Source: an uncultured Eubacterium sp.
GTDB taxonomy: Bacteria; Bacillota; Clostridia; Lachnospirales; Lachnospiraceae
NCBI GenBank assembly: GCA_910580075.1
Contig: CAJTVR010000120.1
Span: 1 to 11,564 of the forward strand
Direction: 5' to 3'
Length of the DNA stretch: 11,564 nt
The translations under genes were made by a program, and so were the position numbers. Numbering within the stretch: position 1 is the stretch's first letter; each line of letters begins with the position of its first letter. Below the pieces are notes generated by a model. The model was not told the origin of the DNA and searched no databases. It was given only the letters and a program-made list of their open reading frames with translations. Below, piece by piece: positions 1 through 6,737 of this stretch.

Positions 1-1
1 C

Positions 2-115
2 TGGCGTTACGGCATGCTTTATGCAGCGGCACTGGCAGGCACCTTTTGGGGCTTCTGTGTTTCCGGCAGCGGCAGGCAGAGAGCCCCAAATCCTGGATAT
101 GAAGCAGAAAATTAA
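2..115 (+). CDS. C-terminal end of an unidentified, probably membrane protein (5' end outside window)
   Basis: An open frame enters from the left edge and ends at a TAA at 113-115, giving 37 residues. It begins WRYGMLYAAALAGTFWGFCV, a hydrophobic aromatic-rich stretch that could be a last transmembrane helix, and is followed by a polar tail ending GYEAEN. No family can be assigned from so little. The stop lies inside the first copy of the dispersed repeat (111-180), so the repeat abuts the gene end directly. The main support is the open frame with a plausible membrane-tail composition; a chance open frame of this length is possible. Confidence 0.45.
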   Translation, partial: WRYGMLYAAALAGTFWGFCVSGSGRQRAPNPGYEAEN

Positions 116-180
116 GAATTTCTAACAGTTCTACGGAGTCACAGAAAAAGGAAAACGTGTCTCTTCCCAGCGTCCGGCAA
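111..180 (-). repeat. Dispersed palindromic repeat, copy A
   Basis: About 70 bp. It aligns over its whole length, at roughly 80% identity with a single one-base gap, to the reverse complement of 11495-11564 (copy C), and in its core to the arms of 3340-3425 (copy B). The shared core reads CAGAAAAAGGAAAA followed by a GTGTCTC-like and a CGTCCGG segment. It starts at the stop codon of the preceding partial gene. It is a non-coding intergenic element that may act in transcription termination or RNA processing; function is inferred from position only. Confidence 0.75.
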
Positions 181-221
181 ATCTATAGACTGTCCGGCAT
201 CCGGCCCTTATATTATGTAAG

Positions 222-320
222 AAAAAAATAAAGAGGCTGCTGTTTTAAGAAAATCCCTCACCAGATATGTAAGCCGGCACGCTTCTATATCCGGTACGCA
301 TTTTCCTTTTTACAGCAGCC
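222..320 (-). terminator. Long nested hairpin terminator of the BFD-like gene
   Basis: Bases 235-320 fold on themselves in successive helices: 235-243 with 312-320 (nine pairs), 247-254 with 300-308 (one bulge), 260-268 with 287-295, and 271-274 with 281-284 around a six-base loop. Read from the minus strand, the one mismatch in the third helix becomes a G-U pair and the hairpin is followed by a T-rich run (complement of 221-233). Both facts suggest that it ends transcription of the minus-strand gene at 338-520. A shorter T run at 323-327 could also serve plus-strand transcripts. Confidence 0.7.
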
Positions 321-337
321 CCTTTTTCGGCCGGAAG

Positions 338-520
338 TTATTTTCCGGTCAGTTCAGCAATAAGATTTTCTACTTCTTCGATGCAGGAGCCGCAGACCGT
401 TCCCACATTGTTAATTTCCTGAACGTCTTCAAGTGTTTTTGCGCCGTTATCTACAGCTTCTTTAATCATGCCTCTTGTAATATCGAGGCAGCTGCAGATG
501 ATTTCATCTGGATGATCCAT
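338..520 (-). CDS. BFD-like [2Fe-2S]-binding protein
   Basis: This 60-residue protein has the spacing of a bacterioferritin-associated ferredoxin (BFD-like) [2Fe-2S] domain: Cys9-x-Cys11 near the N-terminus and Cys43-x2-Cys46 near the C-terminus, separated by predicted helices. Four such cysteines bind one [2Fe-2S] cluster in this family. The family serves in iron release from bacterioferritin or as a small redox module of larger oxidoreductases. Here it stands alone, so its partner is unknown. The start is the ATG at 520, because AAAGGAG lies about eleven bases upstream on the minus strand; a longer frame starting at 562 lacks such a site. It is transcribed away from argJ and probably ends at the hairpin 222-320. 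Confidence 0.88.
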   Translation of the reverse strand: MDHPDEIICSCLDITRGMIKEAVDNGAKTLEDVQEINNVGTVCGSCIEEVENLIAELTGK

Positions 521-582
521 TTGTATGAAATCTCCTTTCTTTTTATGTTGTATCCCTGTCAAGTATGTGATAAATAAGAAAA

Positions 583-588
583 ATTATA
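583..588 (-). promoter_or_regulatory. Candidate -10 element for the BFD-like gene
   Basis: The minus strand reads TATAAT here, about 63 bases before the start codon at 520. No good -35 hexamer is found at 17 bases (CAAAAT, 606-611), so this is a tentative call based on a perfect -10 in the right place between divergent genes. Confidence 0.35.
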
Positions 589-617
589 CAAATTCTTTAC
601 AGGAAATTTTGAAACTA

Positions 618-646
618 TTGAATTTTGCAGAAATCCGTTTTATAAT
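618..646 (+). promoter_or_regulatory. argJ promoter, SigA type
   Basis: TTGAAT (618-623) and a perfect TATAAT (641-646) are separated by exactly 17 bases, 38 bases before the argJ start codon. Transcription would start near 653, leaving a leader of about 30 bases with GAGGAGG at 673-679. I see no convincing arginine-repressor box overlapping it. Confidence 0.8.
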
Positions 647-684
647 GTGACGCAGAAAGCAAGATTTGATTTGAGGAGGAAATT

Positions 685-1929
685 ATGAAATTACAATTAG
701 AATCAGGATATAGTTTAGCTGAAGGAGGAGTCTGCGCAGCGTCTGGATTTTCGGCAAACGGCTGCCACTGCGGACTGGACCCGAATCCGGATAAAAATGA
801 TCTTGGGATGATTTACAGTGAAAAGCTGTGCCATGCGGCAGCTGTTTATACAGAAAATAAAGTAAAAGGCGCTCCGATTCTTGTGACCAAAAAGAATCTG
901 GAAACGACGAATGGAAAAGCAAGAGCAGTGATTGTAAACAGTAAAAATGCAAATACATGCAATGCTGACGGTGAAGAAAAAGCACAGAAAATGTGTGCCC
1001 TTGCAGCACAGGAGCTTCATATAGCGCCTGAAGAAGTCATTGTTGCTTCTACAGGTGTAATCGGGCAGACGCTTGCGATCGAGCCGGTTCAAAGCCATAT
1101 CGCACAGTTAGCAGCCGGTCTTTCGCCTCAGAATCACGAGGAAGCAGCAAAAGCAATTATGACAACGGACACAGTAAAAAAGGAAGTGGCAGTATCGTTT
1201 GAACTGAATGGAAAAATCTGCCGTCTGGGCGGCATGGCAAAAGGGAGCGGGATGATTCATCCGAATATGGCTACCACGCTGAATTTTGTTACGACAGATG
1301 CAGCTGTTTCAGTGGAAATGCTGCGCAAAGCGCTCAGTGATGTAGTAAAAGTAACTTACAACTGCCTGAGTGTTGACGGGGATACTTCAACAAATGACAT
1401 GGTGTGCATTATGGCAAACGGGATGGCTGGGAATGAGGAAGTGACAGAAGAAGGCAGTGCATATGAAGTGTTTAAAAAAGCGCTGTATCTGGTACTAATG
1501 AATCTGACCAGAATGCTTGCAGCAGACGGGGAAGGTGCGACAAAGCTGTTAGAGTGTGTCTGTACAGGCGCACCGGATTTTCAGACAGCGGTAACAGCAG
1601 CAAAGAGTGTGATCGGCTCTGTACTCGTAAAATGTGCCATGTTTGGGGCTGATGCGAACTGCGGACGTATTTTATGCGCGATTGGCTACAGCGGCGCGCA
1701 GGTGGATGTGAACAGAATTGATGTGGAGCTGGCTTCTGCAAAAGGGAGCCTTCTGGTATGCCAGAATGGAAACGGGATTGCATTTTCTGAAGAAAAGGCA
1801 GCAGAAATACTTTCACAGGATGAGATTCAGATTCGTGTTATGCTCAATCAGGGCGATGCGCAGGCAGCTGCCTGGGGATGTGATATGACATATGATTATA
1901 TAAAAATTAATGCTGATTATAGAAGCTGA
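685..1929 (+). CDS. argJ: Bifunctional ornithine acetyltransferase / N-acetylglutamate synthase ArgJ
   Basis: ArgJ transfers the acetyl group of N-acetylornithine to glutamate, giving ornithine and N-acetylglutamate (the cyclic arginine route). In bifunctional members it also acetylates glutamate from acetyl-CoA. The 414-residue length is normal for the family. The autocleavage site is plain: KGSGMIHPNMATTLNF at 186-201, where the precursor is cut between Ala196 and Thr197 and Thr197 becomes the N-terminal nucleophile of the beta chain. The oxyanion-hole segment STGVIG lies at 122-127. The start follows GAGGAGG at 673-679. No argC, argB or argD lies next to it in this window, so it appears as a single gene with its own promoter. 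Whether this copy is mono- or bifunctional cannot be told from sequence by eye. The reading frame ends in three successive stops (1927-1935). Confidence 0.96.
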   Translation: MKLQLESGYSLAEGGVCAASGFSANGCHCGLDPNPDKNDLGMIYSEKLCHAAAVYTENKVKGAPILVTKKNLETTNGKARAVIVNSKNANTCNADGEEKAQKMCALAAQELHIAPEEVIVASTGVIGQTLAIEPVQSHIAQLAAGLSPQNHEEAAKAIMTTDTVKKEVAVSFELNGKICRLGGMAKGSGMIHPNMATTLNFVTTDAAVSVEMLRKALSDVVKVTYNCLSVDGDTSTNDMVCIMANGMAGNEEVTEEGSAYEVFKKALYLVLMNLTRMLAADGEGATKLLECVCTGAPDFQTAVTAAKSVIGSVLVKCAMFGADANCGRILCAIGYSGAQVDVNRIDVELASAKGSLLVCQNGNGIAFSEEKAAEILSQDEIQIRVMLNQGDAQAAAWGCDMTYDYIKINADYRS

Positions 1930-1968
1930 TGATAGAAGCTGGTTAAGGAGGCTGTAAAACAGCATAAT

Positions 1969-2016
1969 TTAAAACAGAGCGGTAAAATATATGAGGGGAG
2001 CCAGGCTCTGTTTTAA
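1969..2016 (+). terminator. Inverted repeat between argJ and the DUF362 gene, possible terminator or attenuator
   Basis: TTAAAACAGAGC (1969-1980) and GCTCTGTTTTAA (2005-2016) are perfect 12-base complements with a 24-base spacer. The descending arm carries the only T run (TTTT) inside the stem rather than after it, so it is a weak or read-through terminator at best. It begins 40 bases after the argJ stop and ends 49 bases before the next start codon. Confidence 0.45.
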
Positions 2017-2065
2017 CAGGATGCTGCCAGGGGATTTTTACAATAGGGAGAAGGAGGGAGCAGTT

Positions 2066-3322
2066 ATGAGAAGACTGACAGCTTTCGTTTTAAGTGCTGT
2101 GTGTATCATCAGCCATACTGGCTGCGGGTCAGGTCAGACTTCGAATGGAGAACCGGGGCCGGAACCGGGACAGGCTGCAGAAGTACAAAAAGATGCGGGG
2201 AAACTGGAAAACCAGACGGATACAGAACAGGCATTCGAATGCGGCGCACAGACAGAAAGTGTGTCTGGTACAGGCATGTCTGGAAATGTGTCTGAGGCAG
2301 ATCCAAAGGCGGATGCATCCGGAGCGGACGCACAGAAAGGCACGGGTACTGGTGCAGCAGACAGCGGCATATCTGCCGGTGGCACACAGATGTATGCAGA
2401 AGAAAAGCAGGTAAAAGAGAACGGGCAGTTTATTTCAAATGATCCGGATGATTATGAAATCAGCAGTTATCTGAATACGGTTCCAGTGGTATATATGTCA
2501 GAGGAAATCTCGGCACAGTCCATGCTGAATTTATATAAGTCTATCGGCAGCAGGAATTTGGGCCGCAATACCGCAGTGAAAGTATCGTTTCAGGGTGCGG
2601 CGGGAAACGGGTGTCTGAAACCGGAACTCATTAAGGACCTGGTACAGTATGTGAACGGAACGATTGTGGACTGCGGTGCAGCATCGGGAAGCCTTGGAAC
2701 AGGGCTGACAGCCGGGTTTCTGGAAATTGCACAAGTTGACAGGATCGAAGAATACGGAACGCTTGCAATTCCTGTCAGAAACGGAGAGCATCTGGCACAA
2801 AACATCGTAGGGACAGGTTTTCAAAACTATGACAGTTTTTTAATTCTTACGCATTTTACCCGGAATGAAATGGCTGGATTTGGGGGATCCATTCATAATA
2901 TTTCGATTGGAATCAGTGCAAAAGAGGGCAGAAAACGCATACTGGAAGCGGCAGACAGTGCAAAGAGCGGGAGCCGGGATTTTGTTCTTGAGGCAATGGC
3001 AGAAGCAGGGCTGTCTGTTGCAGATGCACTGCATGGTAATATTTTGTATATCAATGTGATGAACGGCGATTCCGTAGGATGTGACTGCAGTGATACAGAC
3101 TATGGGAAAGATATCCACGATATCGGGATTTTTGCGTCAAAAGACCCGGTGGCCTTAGACCAGGCATGTGTGGACTATGTGTATATGACACAGAAGGAAG
3201 AGTCATTTGCCGGGCAGTTTGTAGATCAGATCGAAGCGGTTCAGGCAGAGCATATTTTGGAATATGGAGAAGAAATCGGTCTTGGAAACTGTGCATATAC
3301 GGTTGCTGTAATTGATGATTAA
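2066..3322 (+). CDS. DUF362 domain lipoprotein
   Basis: The 418-residue protein starts with MRRLTAFVLSAVCIISHTGC, a short lipoprotein signal peptide with Cys20 as the probable lipidated residue (the lipobox HTGC is imperfect at -3). Residues 21-115 are a low-complexity Gly/Ala/Ser/Glu/Gln linker. From about 138 to the end is a DUF362 domain: KVSFQGAAGNGCLKPELI (172-189), THFTRNEMAGFGG (262-274), Cys339/Cys341, and the family hallmark HDIGIFASKDPVALDQAC (351-368). The function of DUF362 is not established. Many relatives carry a ferredoxin-type 4Fe-4S segment; no CxxCxxC motif is seen here. It should sit on the outer face of the membrane, tethered by its linker. The ATG at 2066 is chosen over one at 1991 because AAGGAGG (2051-2057) precedes it and the signal peptide begins there. 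A palindromic repeat follows the stop codon. Confidence 0.85.
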   Translation: MRRLTAFVLSAVCIISHTGCGSGQTSNGEPGPEPGQAAEVQKDAGKLENQTDTEQAFECGAQTESVSGTGMSGNVSEADPKADASGADAQKGTGTGAADSGISAGGTQMYAEEKQVKENGQFISNDPDDYEISSYLNTVPVVYMSEEISAQSMLNLYKSIGSRNLGRNTAVKVSFQGAAGNGCLKPELIKDLVQYVNGTIVDCGAASGSLGTGLTAGFLEIAQVDRIEEYGTLAIPVRNGEHLAQNIVGTGFQNYDSFLILTHFTRNEMAGFGGSIHNISIGISAKEGRKRILEAADSAKSGSRDFVLEAMAEAGLSVADALHGNILYINVMNGDSVGCDCSDTDYGKDIHDIGIFASKDPVALDQACVDYVYMTQKEESFAGQFVDQIEAVQAEHILEYGEEIGLGNCAYTVAVIDD

Positions 3323-3339
3323 GCCTTATTATAAATTTG

Positions 3340-3425
3340 CCGGATGCCGGGCGGAGAAACTTTTTCCTTTTTCTGTTCGGAGGCGGAACAGAAAAAGGAA
3401 AAAGTTTCTCCGTCCCGGCGTTCGG
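3340..3425. repeat. Dispersed palindromic repeat, copy B (near-perfect long hairpin), possible terminator
   Basis: Bases 3352-3378 and 3386-3412 are perfect 27-base complements around a seven-base loop (GGAGGCG). After one bulged base (3413) pairing continues with G-U tolerance to 3340 and 3425, about 39 pairs in all. The arms contain the core found in copies A and C (CTTTTTCCTTTTTCTGTTC). It begins 18 bases after the stop of the DUF362 gene and lies 78 bases before the VanZ-like gene. It could end transcription or protect the 3' end of the upstream message. Confidence 0.85.
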
Positions 3426-3502
3426 ATAACTCATAATTTTTAGGAAAATTAGTTAAAAATTTCTGACGCAGTGCATAAGCCAGGGATTATAAGGAGCCTG
3501 AA

Positions 3503-4006
3503 ATGGATAAAATATGGAATGAAACTATAAGAAAGAAAATATGTCTGGTACTGACAGTATGCTGGATGGCAGTTATATTTGCATTTTCCGCCAGAAATGC
3601 AGAGCTGTCCACAGGAGACAGTACGTCTGTCGGTATGATGTTTGGAAAGATGTTTGTACCTGGATTTGATGAAATGGATACAAAAGAGCAGATGGCTTTT
3701 GCAGACATGATCGACCACCCTGTCCGGAAAACGGCGCATGCCACAGAGTATGCTGTCTTGGGATTTCTGATAGCCGGAAGCTATGATGACAGGACGAAAA
3801 AGCGGTTAAAACTTATACTTGTTCCGCTTCTGACAGGGGCGCTGTATGCGGTATCAGACGAGATTCACCAGCTGTTTGTGCCAGGCAGAAGCTGCCAGAT
3901 ATCAGATATGCTGCTGGACAGCTGCGGCGTACTGGCCGGGACACTGGCGGGAATGCTGATTTTTACATACAAAAGACGCCGCGTGAGCAGAAAACAGTCT
4001 GCCTGA
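3503..4006 (+). CDS. VanZ-like family membrane protein
   Basis: This 167-residue membrane protein has the VanZ-like signature. A first membrane segment at 12-29 is followed by RKTAHATEY (75-83), a second segment at 84-92, and then a third ending in the conserved run SDEIHQLFVPGR (118-129). Asp135 and Asp139 follow in the usual DxxxD arrangement, then a last helix (142-155) and a basic tail. VanZ gives low-level teicoplanin resistance in some enterococci; the role of most chromosomal homologues is unknown and probably concerns the cell envelope. AAGGAG lies six bases before the start. The acyltransferase gene begins 54 bases downstream on the same strand without an evident terminator, so the two are likely co-transcribed. 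Confidence 0.88.
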   Translation: MDKIWNETIRKKICLVLTVCWMAVIFAFSARNAELSTGDSTSVGMMFGKMFVPGFDEMDTKEQMAFADMIDHPVRKTAHATEYAVLGFLIAGSYDDRTKKRLKLILVPLLTGALYAVSDEIHQLFVPGRSCQISDMLLDSCGVLAGTLAGMLIFTYKRRRVSRKQSA

Positions 4007-4060
4007 ATGAGAAACTTCTGTGTTGCGCACTGCTGAAACTGACAGCCTGAAGGAGACATT

Positions 4061-5146
4061 ATGTGTAAAAGAAACGGTTCGATTGACTTTTGGAAATTTA
4101 TATTCTCGCTTGTTATTATGAGTTTTCATTCGATTTATTTTGCAGGTGATGAAAAATTTCTGTTTTATAATGGCGCAAATATGGTAGAATTTTTCTTTCT
4201 CGTATCCGGGTTTCTGATGGCAGAGTCTGTGATGAAACAGGATACACAGGGCACTGCAGTCTGGAAAAGTACATGGCGGTTTTTGTTCCATAAAATAAAA
4301 GGCATGTGTCCGGAATATTATGTCGCATGGGCGGTTTCTTTTGTAATAAAAAATGCGGCTGGTGGAATTTTACCGCTGCGGTTAATCGGCAAACATGCCA
4401 TACTGAGCATATGGGAGCTGTTTTTCTTAAGAATGACAGGATTTAATGACTATAATGCGAACGGTGCCACCTGGTATATTTCGGCTATGCTGTATGTTAT
4501 GCTCATATTCCTGCCGCTGTTTTTCGTGAATAAAGGATTTTTTCTGCATATACTGGCTCCGATTGGCGCGCTCAGCATACTGGGCAGCCTGTATGCTTCT
4601 ACAAAAGTGCTGCGCGGAAATACAGACTGGATGGGCTTTTGCTATAAAGGGCTGCTGCGTGCTGCGGGTGTGCTGTGCGTCGGATGCATCTGCTATCTGG
4701 CGTGTCAGAAATTAAAAGAACTGCAGTTTACGTGTCTTGCAAAGAGCTTGCTTTCCTTTGTGGAAATCGGAGGATATCTGTTTGCACTGTACTGGACTTT
4801 TGGCCATGGATCATCGAAAATGGAGTTTATTATATTAGTGCTGTTTGCGGTATCTGTTACGATTAGTTTCAGTCATCAGGGGATACTCGCGCCTTTATTC
4901 GACAACCGGGCATCATACTGGCTTGGCAGGTTCAGTTTTCCGCTGTTTTTGTCTCATCATGCATGGAGCGGAAGAATGAACCGTCTGTTTCCAGGGCATT
5001 CGTATTCAGAGCTTTTTGTAAGGTATGCAGTGCTGTCTGTGGCGACAGCTTTCGCGGTTTATTTTATATCGGGAATGGTACGAAAGATATATGCAAAATA
5101 CCAGGGAACGTTACAGGGACTGTTGTTTGCGCCGCGTTCAAGATAG
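4061..5146 (+). CDS. Acyltransferase 3 family integral membrane protein
   Basis: The 361-residue protein is built of roughly ten hydrophobic segments, as expected for the acyltransferase 3 family, which moves acetyl or other acyl groups onto extracytoplasmic sugars (peptidoglycan, teichoic acids, exopolysaccharide). It opens with RNGSIDFWKFIFSLVIMSFH. Lys12 and His23 fit the R/K-x10-H motif of the first helix, with His23 the probable catalytic residue. VEFFFLVSGFLMA (42-54) and WYISAMLYV (138-146) are two further family features. GAAGGAG precedes the start by five bases. No SGNH esterase domain is attached. The acceptor cannot be inferred. The pairing with a VanZ-like gene suggests envelope modification, but that is only context. 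Confidence 0.87.
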   Translation: MCKRNGSIDFWKFIFSLVIMSFHSIYFAGDEKFLFYNGANMVEFFFLVSGFLMAESVMKQDTQGTAVWKSTWRFLFHKIKGMCPEYYVAWAVSFVIKNAAGGILPLRLIGKHAILSIWELFFLRMTGFNDYNANGATWYISAMLYVMLIFLPLFFVNKGFFLHILAPIGALSILGSLYASTKVLRGNTDWMGFCYKGLLRAAGVLCVGCICYLACQKLKELQFTCLAKSLLSFVEIGGYLFALYWTFGHGSSKMEFIILVLFAVSVTISFSHQGILAPLFDNRASYWLGRFSFPLFLSHHAWSGRMNRLFPGHSYSELFVRYAVLSVATAFAVYFISGMVRKIYAKYQGTLQGLLFAPRSR

Positions 5147-5185
5147 CGGGAGAAGGCTGTGCAGCCGTTATGCCTTGAAAAGCAC

Positions 5186-5214
5186 TTGATTTTTGCCGTA
5201 TCCTGGTGTAGAGT
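5186..5214 (+). promoter_or_regulatory. Candidate lysA promoter
   Basis: TTGATT (5186-5191) and TAGAGT (5209-5214) are 17 bases apart, each matching consensus at four of six positions. They lie about 90 bases before the lysA start, in the 157-base gap after the acyltransferase gene. No lysine-riboswitch architecture is evident in that gap, and the space is short for one. Confidence 0.3.
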
Positions 5215-5303
5215 ATTTCTGTTGAATTTTGATGAAAAAGAAACACACAGACACATGCTTTGCTGTGTAACTGCAGTTTTTATAAAAGGAGAAAAGAGAA
5301 ATC

Positions 5304-6572
5304 ATGAATAAAGAACCGTTTGTAACAAAAGAGCAGCTGGAGGAAATTGTGAAACAGTTTCCGACGCCGTTCCATTTATATGATGAAAAAGGGATACGTG
5401 CAAATGCCCAGGCGGTAAAAGAGGCATTTTCCTGGAATAAAGGATACCGGGAATATTTTGCAGTAAAGGCAGAACCGAATCCGTTTCTGATTCAGATTTT
5501 AAAAGAATATGGCTGCGGCTGTGACTGTTCTTCCGAGACAGAGCTGATGCTTTCGGATGCGCTTGGAATCCGCGGGGAACAGATTATGTTTTCTTCTAAT
5601 AATACGCCGCCGCAGGAATTTGTACTGGCAGACCAGTTAGGCGCGGTCATTAATCTGGACGATATTACGCATATCGAATTTCTTGAACAGACCATTGGAA
5701 AGATACCGGAAACAATCAGCTGCCGTTATAATCCGGGCGGGGTATATGAAATCAGCAACGGCATTATGGATAATCCGCAGGATGCCAAATACGGCTTTAC
5801 AAAAGAACAGCTGTTTGAAGGATACCGGATTTTAAAACAAAAAGGGGCGAAACGTTTCGGACTTCATTCATTTCTGGTGAGCAATACGGTGACCAATGAT
5901 TATTATCCGGTGCTGGCAAAGACACTGTTTGAGCTGGCTGTGGAAATAAAGGAAAAACTGGGCATTATAATCAGTTTCATTAATTTATCCGGCGGGGTAG
6001 GAGTTGCTTACAGGCCAGAGCAGACGCCAAATGATATCCGTGTAATCGGAGAGGGCGTACACAGGGTATTTGACGAGGTGTTAGTGCCGGCAGGACTCGG
6101 GGATACTGCCATTTATACAGAGATGGGACGTTTTATGACAGGGCCGTACGGCTGCCTTGTGACAAGAGCGGTGCATGAGAAGCATACATACAAAGATTAT
6201 ATCGGCGTAGATGCGTGTGCAGCCAATCTGATGCGTCCGGCAATGTATGGCGCTTATCATCATATTACGGTTATGGGCAAAGAACATGCACCATGTGACC
6301 ATAAATATGATGTCGTCGGCTCTCTTTGTGAAAACAATGACAAGTTTGCAACAGACCGCATGCTGCCGGAAATTGAAAAAGGAGATCTTCTGGTCATTCA
6401 CGATACCGGAGCGCACGGCTTTGCAATGGGGTACAATTACAATGGAAGGCTCTGGTCGGCGGAAGTGCTGCTGCAGGAAGACGGCACTCCAAAGCTCATC
6501 CGCAGGGCACAGACACCAAAAGACTATTTTGCGACGTTTGACTGTTTTGATATTATAAAGGATCTCTGCTAA
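5304..6572 (+). CDS. lysA: Diaminopimelate decarboxylase, divergent Lachnospiraceae-type
   Basis: This is a fold-type III, PLP-dependent decarboxylase of 422 residues. The family reaction here would be meso-diaminopimelate to lysine plus CO2, in the cytoplasm. Lys55 in YFAVKAEPNP is the PLP lysine, the glycine-rich phosphate loop is SGGVG (229-233), EMGR (273-276) binds the phosphate region, Cys342 in LCENND is the residue lent across the dimer, and Tyr377/Tyr379 in GYNYNGRLWSAEVL close the active site. The motifs differ from textbook LysA: GLHSFLVSN (187-194 region) instead of GLHxHxGSQ, EMGR instead of EPGR, and CENND instead of CESGD. From memory, a clostridial clade with these changes is routinely annotated as LysA, but another amino-acid substrate is not excluded by sequence. 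The start follows AAAGGAG at a rather long distance (about 13 bases). A 51-bp tandem repeat and a strong terminator follow. Confidence 0.85.
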   Translation: MNKEPFVTKEQLEEIVKQFPTPFHLYDEKGIRANAQAVKEAFSWNKGYREYFAVKAEPNPFLIQILKEYGCGCDCSSETELMLSDALGIRGEQIMFSSNNTPPQEFVLADQLGAVINLDDITHIEFLEQTIGKIPETISCRYNPGGVYEISNGIMDNPQDAKYGFTKEQLFEGYRILKQKGAKRFGLHSFLVSNTVTNDYYPVLAKTLFELAVEIKEKLGIIISFINLSGGVGVAYRPEQTPNDIRVIGEGVHRVFDEVLVPAGLGDTAIYTEMGRFMTGPYGCLVTRAVHEKHTYKDYIGVDACAANLMRPAMYGAYHHITVMGKEHAPCDHKYDVVGSLCENNDKFATDRMLPEIEKGDLLVIHDTGAHGFAMGYNYNGRLWSAEVLLQEDGTPKLIRRAQTPKDYFATFDCFDIIKDLC

Positions 6573-6724
6573 GAGGATCGAAACCGCGCTGTGTGCATGC
6601 GGAAAGAGCCAGTGCCGGACTGAGAGGATCGAAACCGTGCTGTGTGCATGCGGAAAGAGCCAGTGCCGGACTGAGAGGATCAGAACCGCGCTGTCTGTAT
6701 GCAGAAACAGTCAGCGCCGGAATT
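6572..6724. repeat. Three tandem copies of a 51-bp repeat in the lysA 3' region
   Basis: Units begin at 6572, 6623 and 6674, each opening AGAGGATC. Units 1 and 2 differ at a single base (6587 C versus T at 6638). Unit 3 is more diverged. The array starts at the last base of the lysA stop codon and ends 14 bases before the lysA terminator, so it would be in the 3' untranslated part of the message. Each unit holds small inverted repeats (CCGC with GCGG, CAGT with ACTG). Because 51 is a multiple of three, open frames appear on both strands by periodicity; neither looks like a real gene. Confidence 0.9.
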
Positions 6725-6737
6725 GCTGTAAGGACAG

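Noticed and set aside
235..320. Riboswitch
   Set aside because: The structure lies downstream of the minus-strand gene and has no plus-strand gene directly after it; it matches no riboswitch layout that I recognise and is a single long hairpin with a T run.
715..1098. Long minus-strand frames opposite argJ
   Set aside because: They are antisense shadows of a clear gene, Cys/Phe/Ser-rich, without start signals or family motifs.
1991..2065. Upstream ATG extending the DUF362 lipoprotein by 25 residues
   Set aside because: It would place a polar stretch before the signal peptide, and it lies inside the inverted repeat 1969-2016; the ATG at 2066 has a strong ribosome site.
5147..5303. Lysine riboswitch before lysA
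   Set aside because: The gap is only 157 bases, and I see neither the multi-helix junction nor a terminator and alternative pairing next to the start.
6572..6724. CRISPR array
   Set aside because: Repeats are directly adjacent with no spacers, only three units, and no cas genes are nearby.
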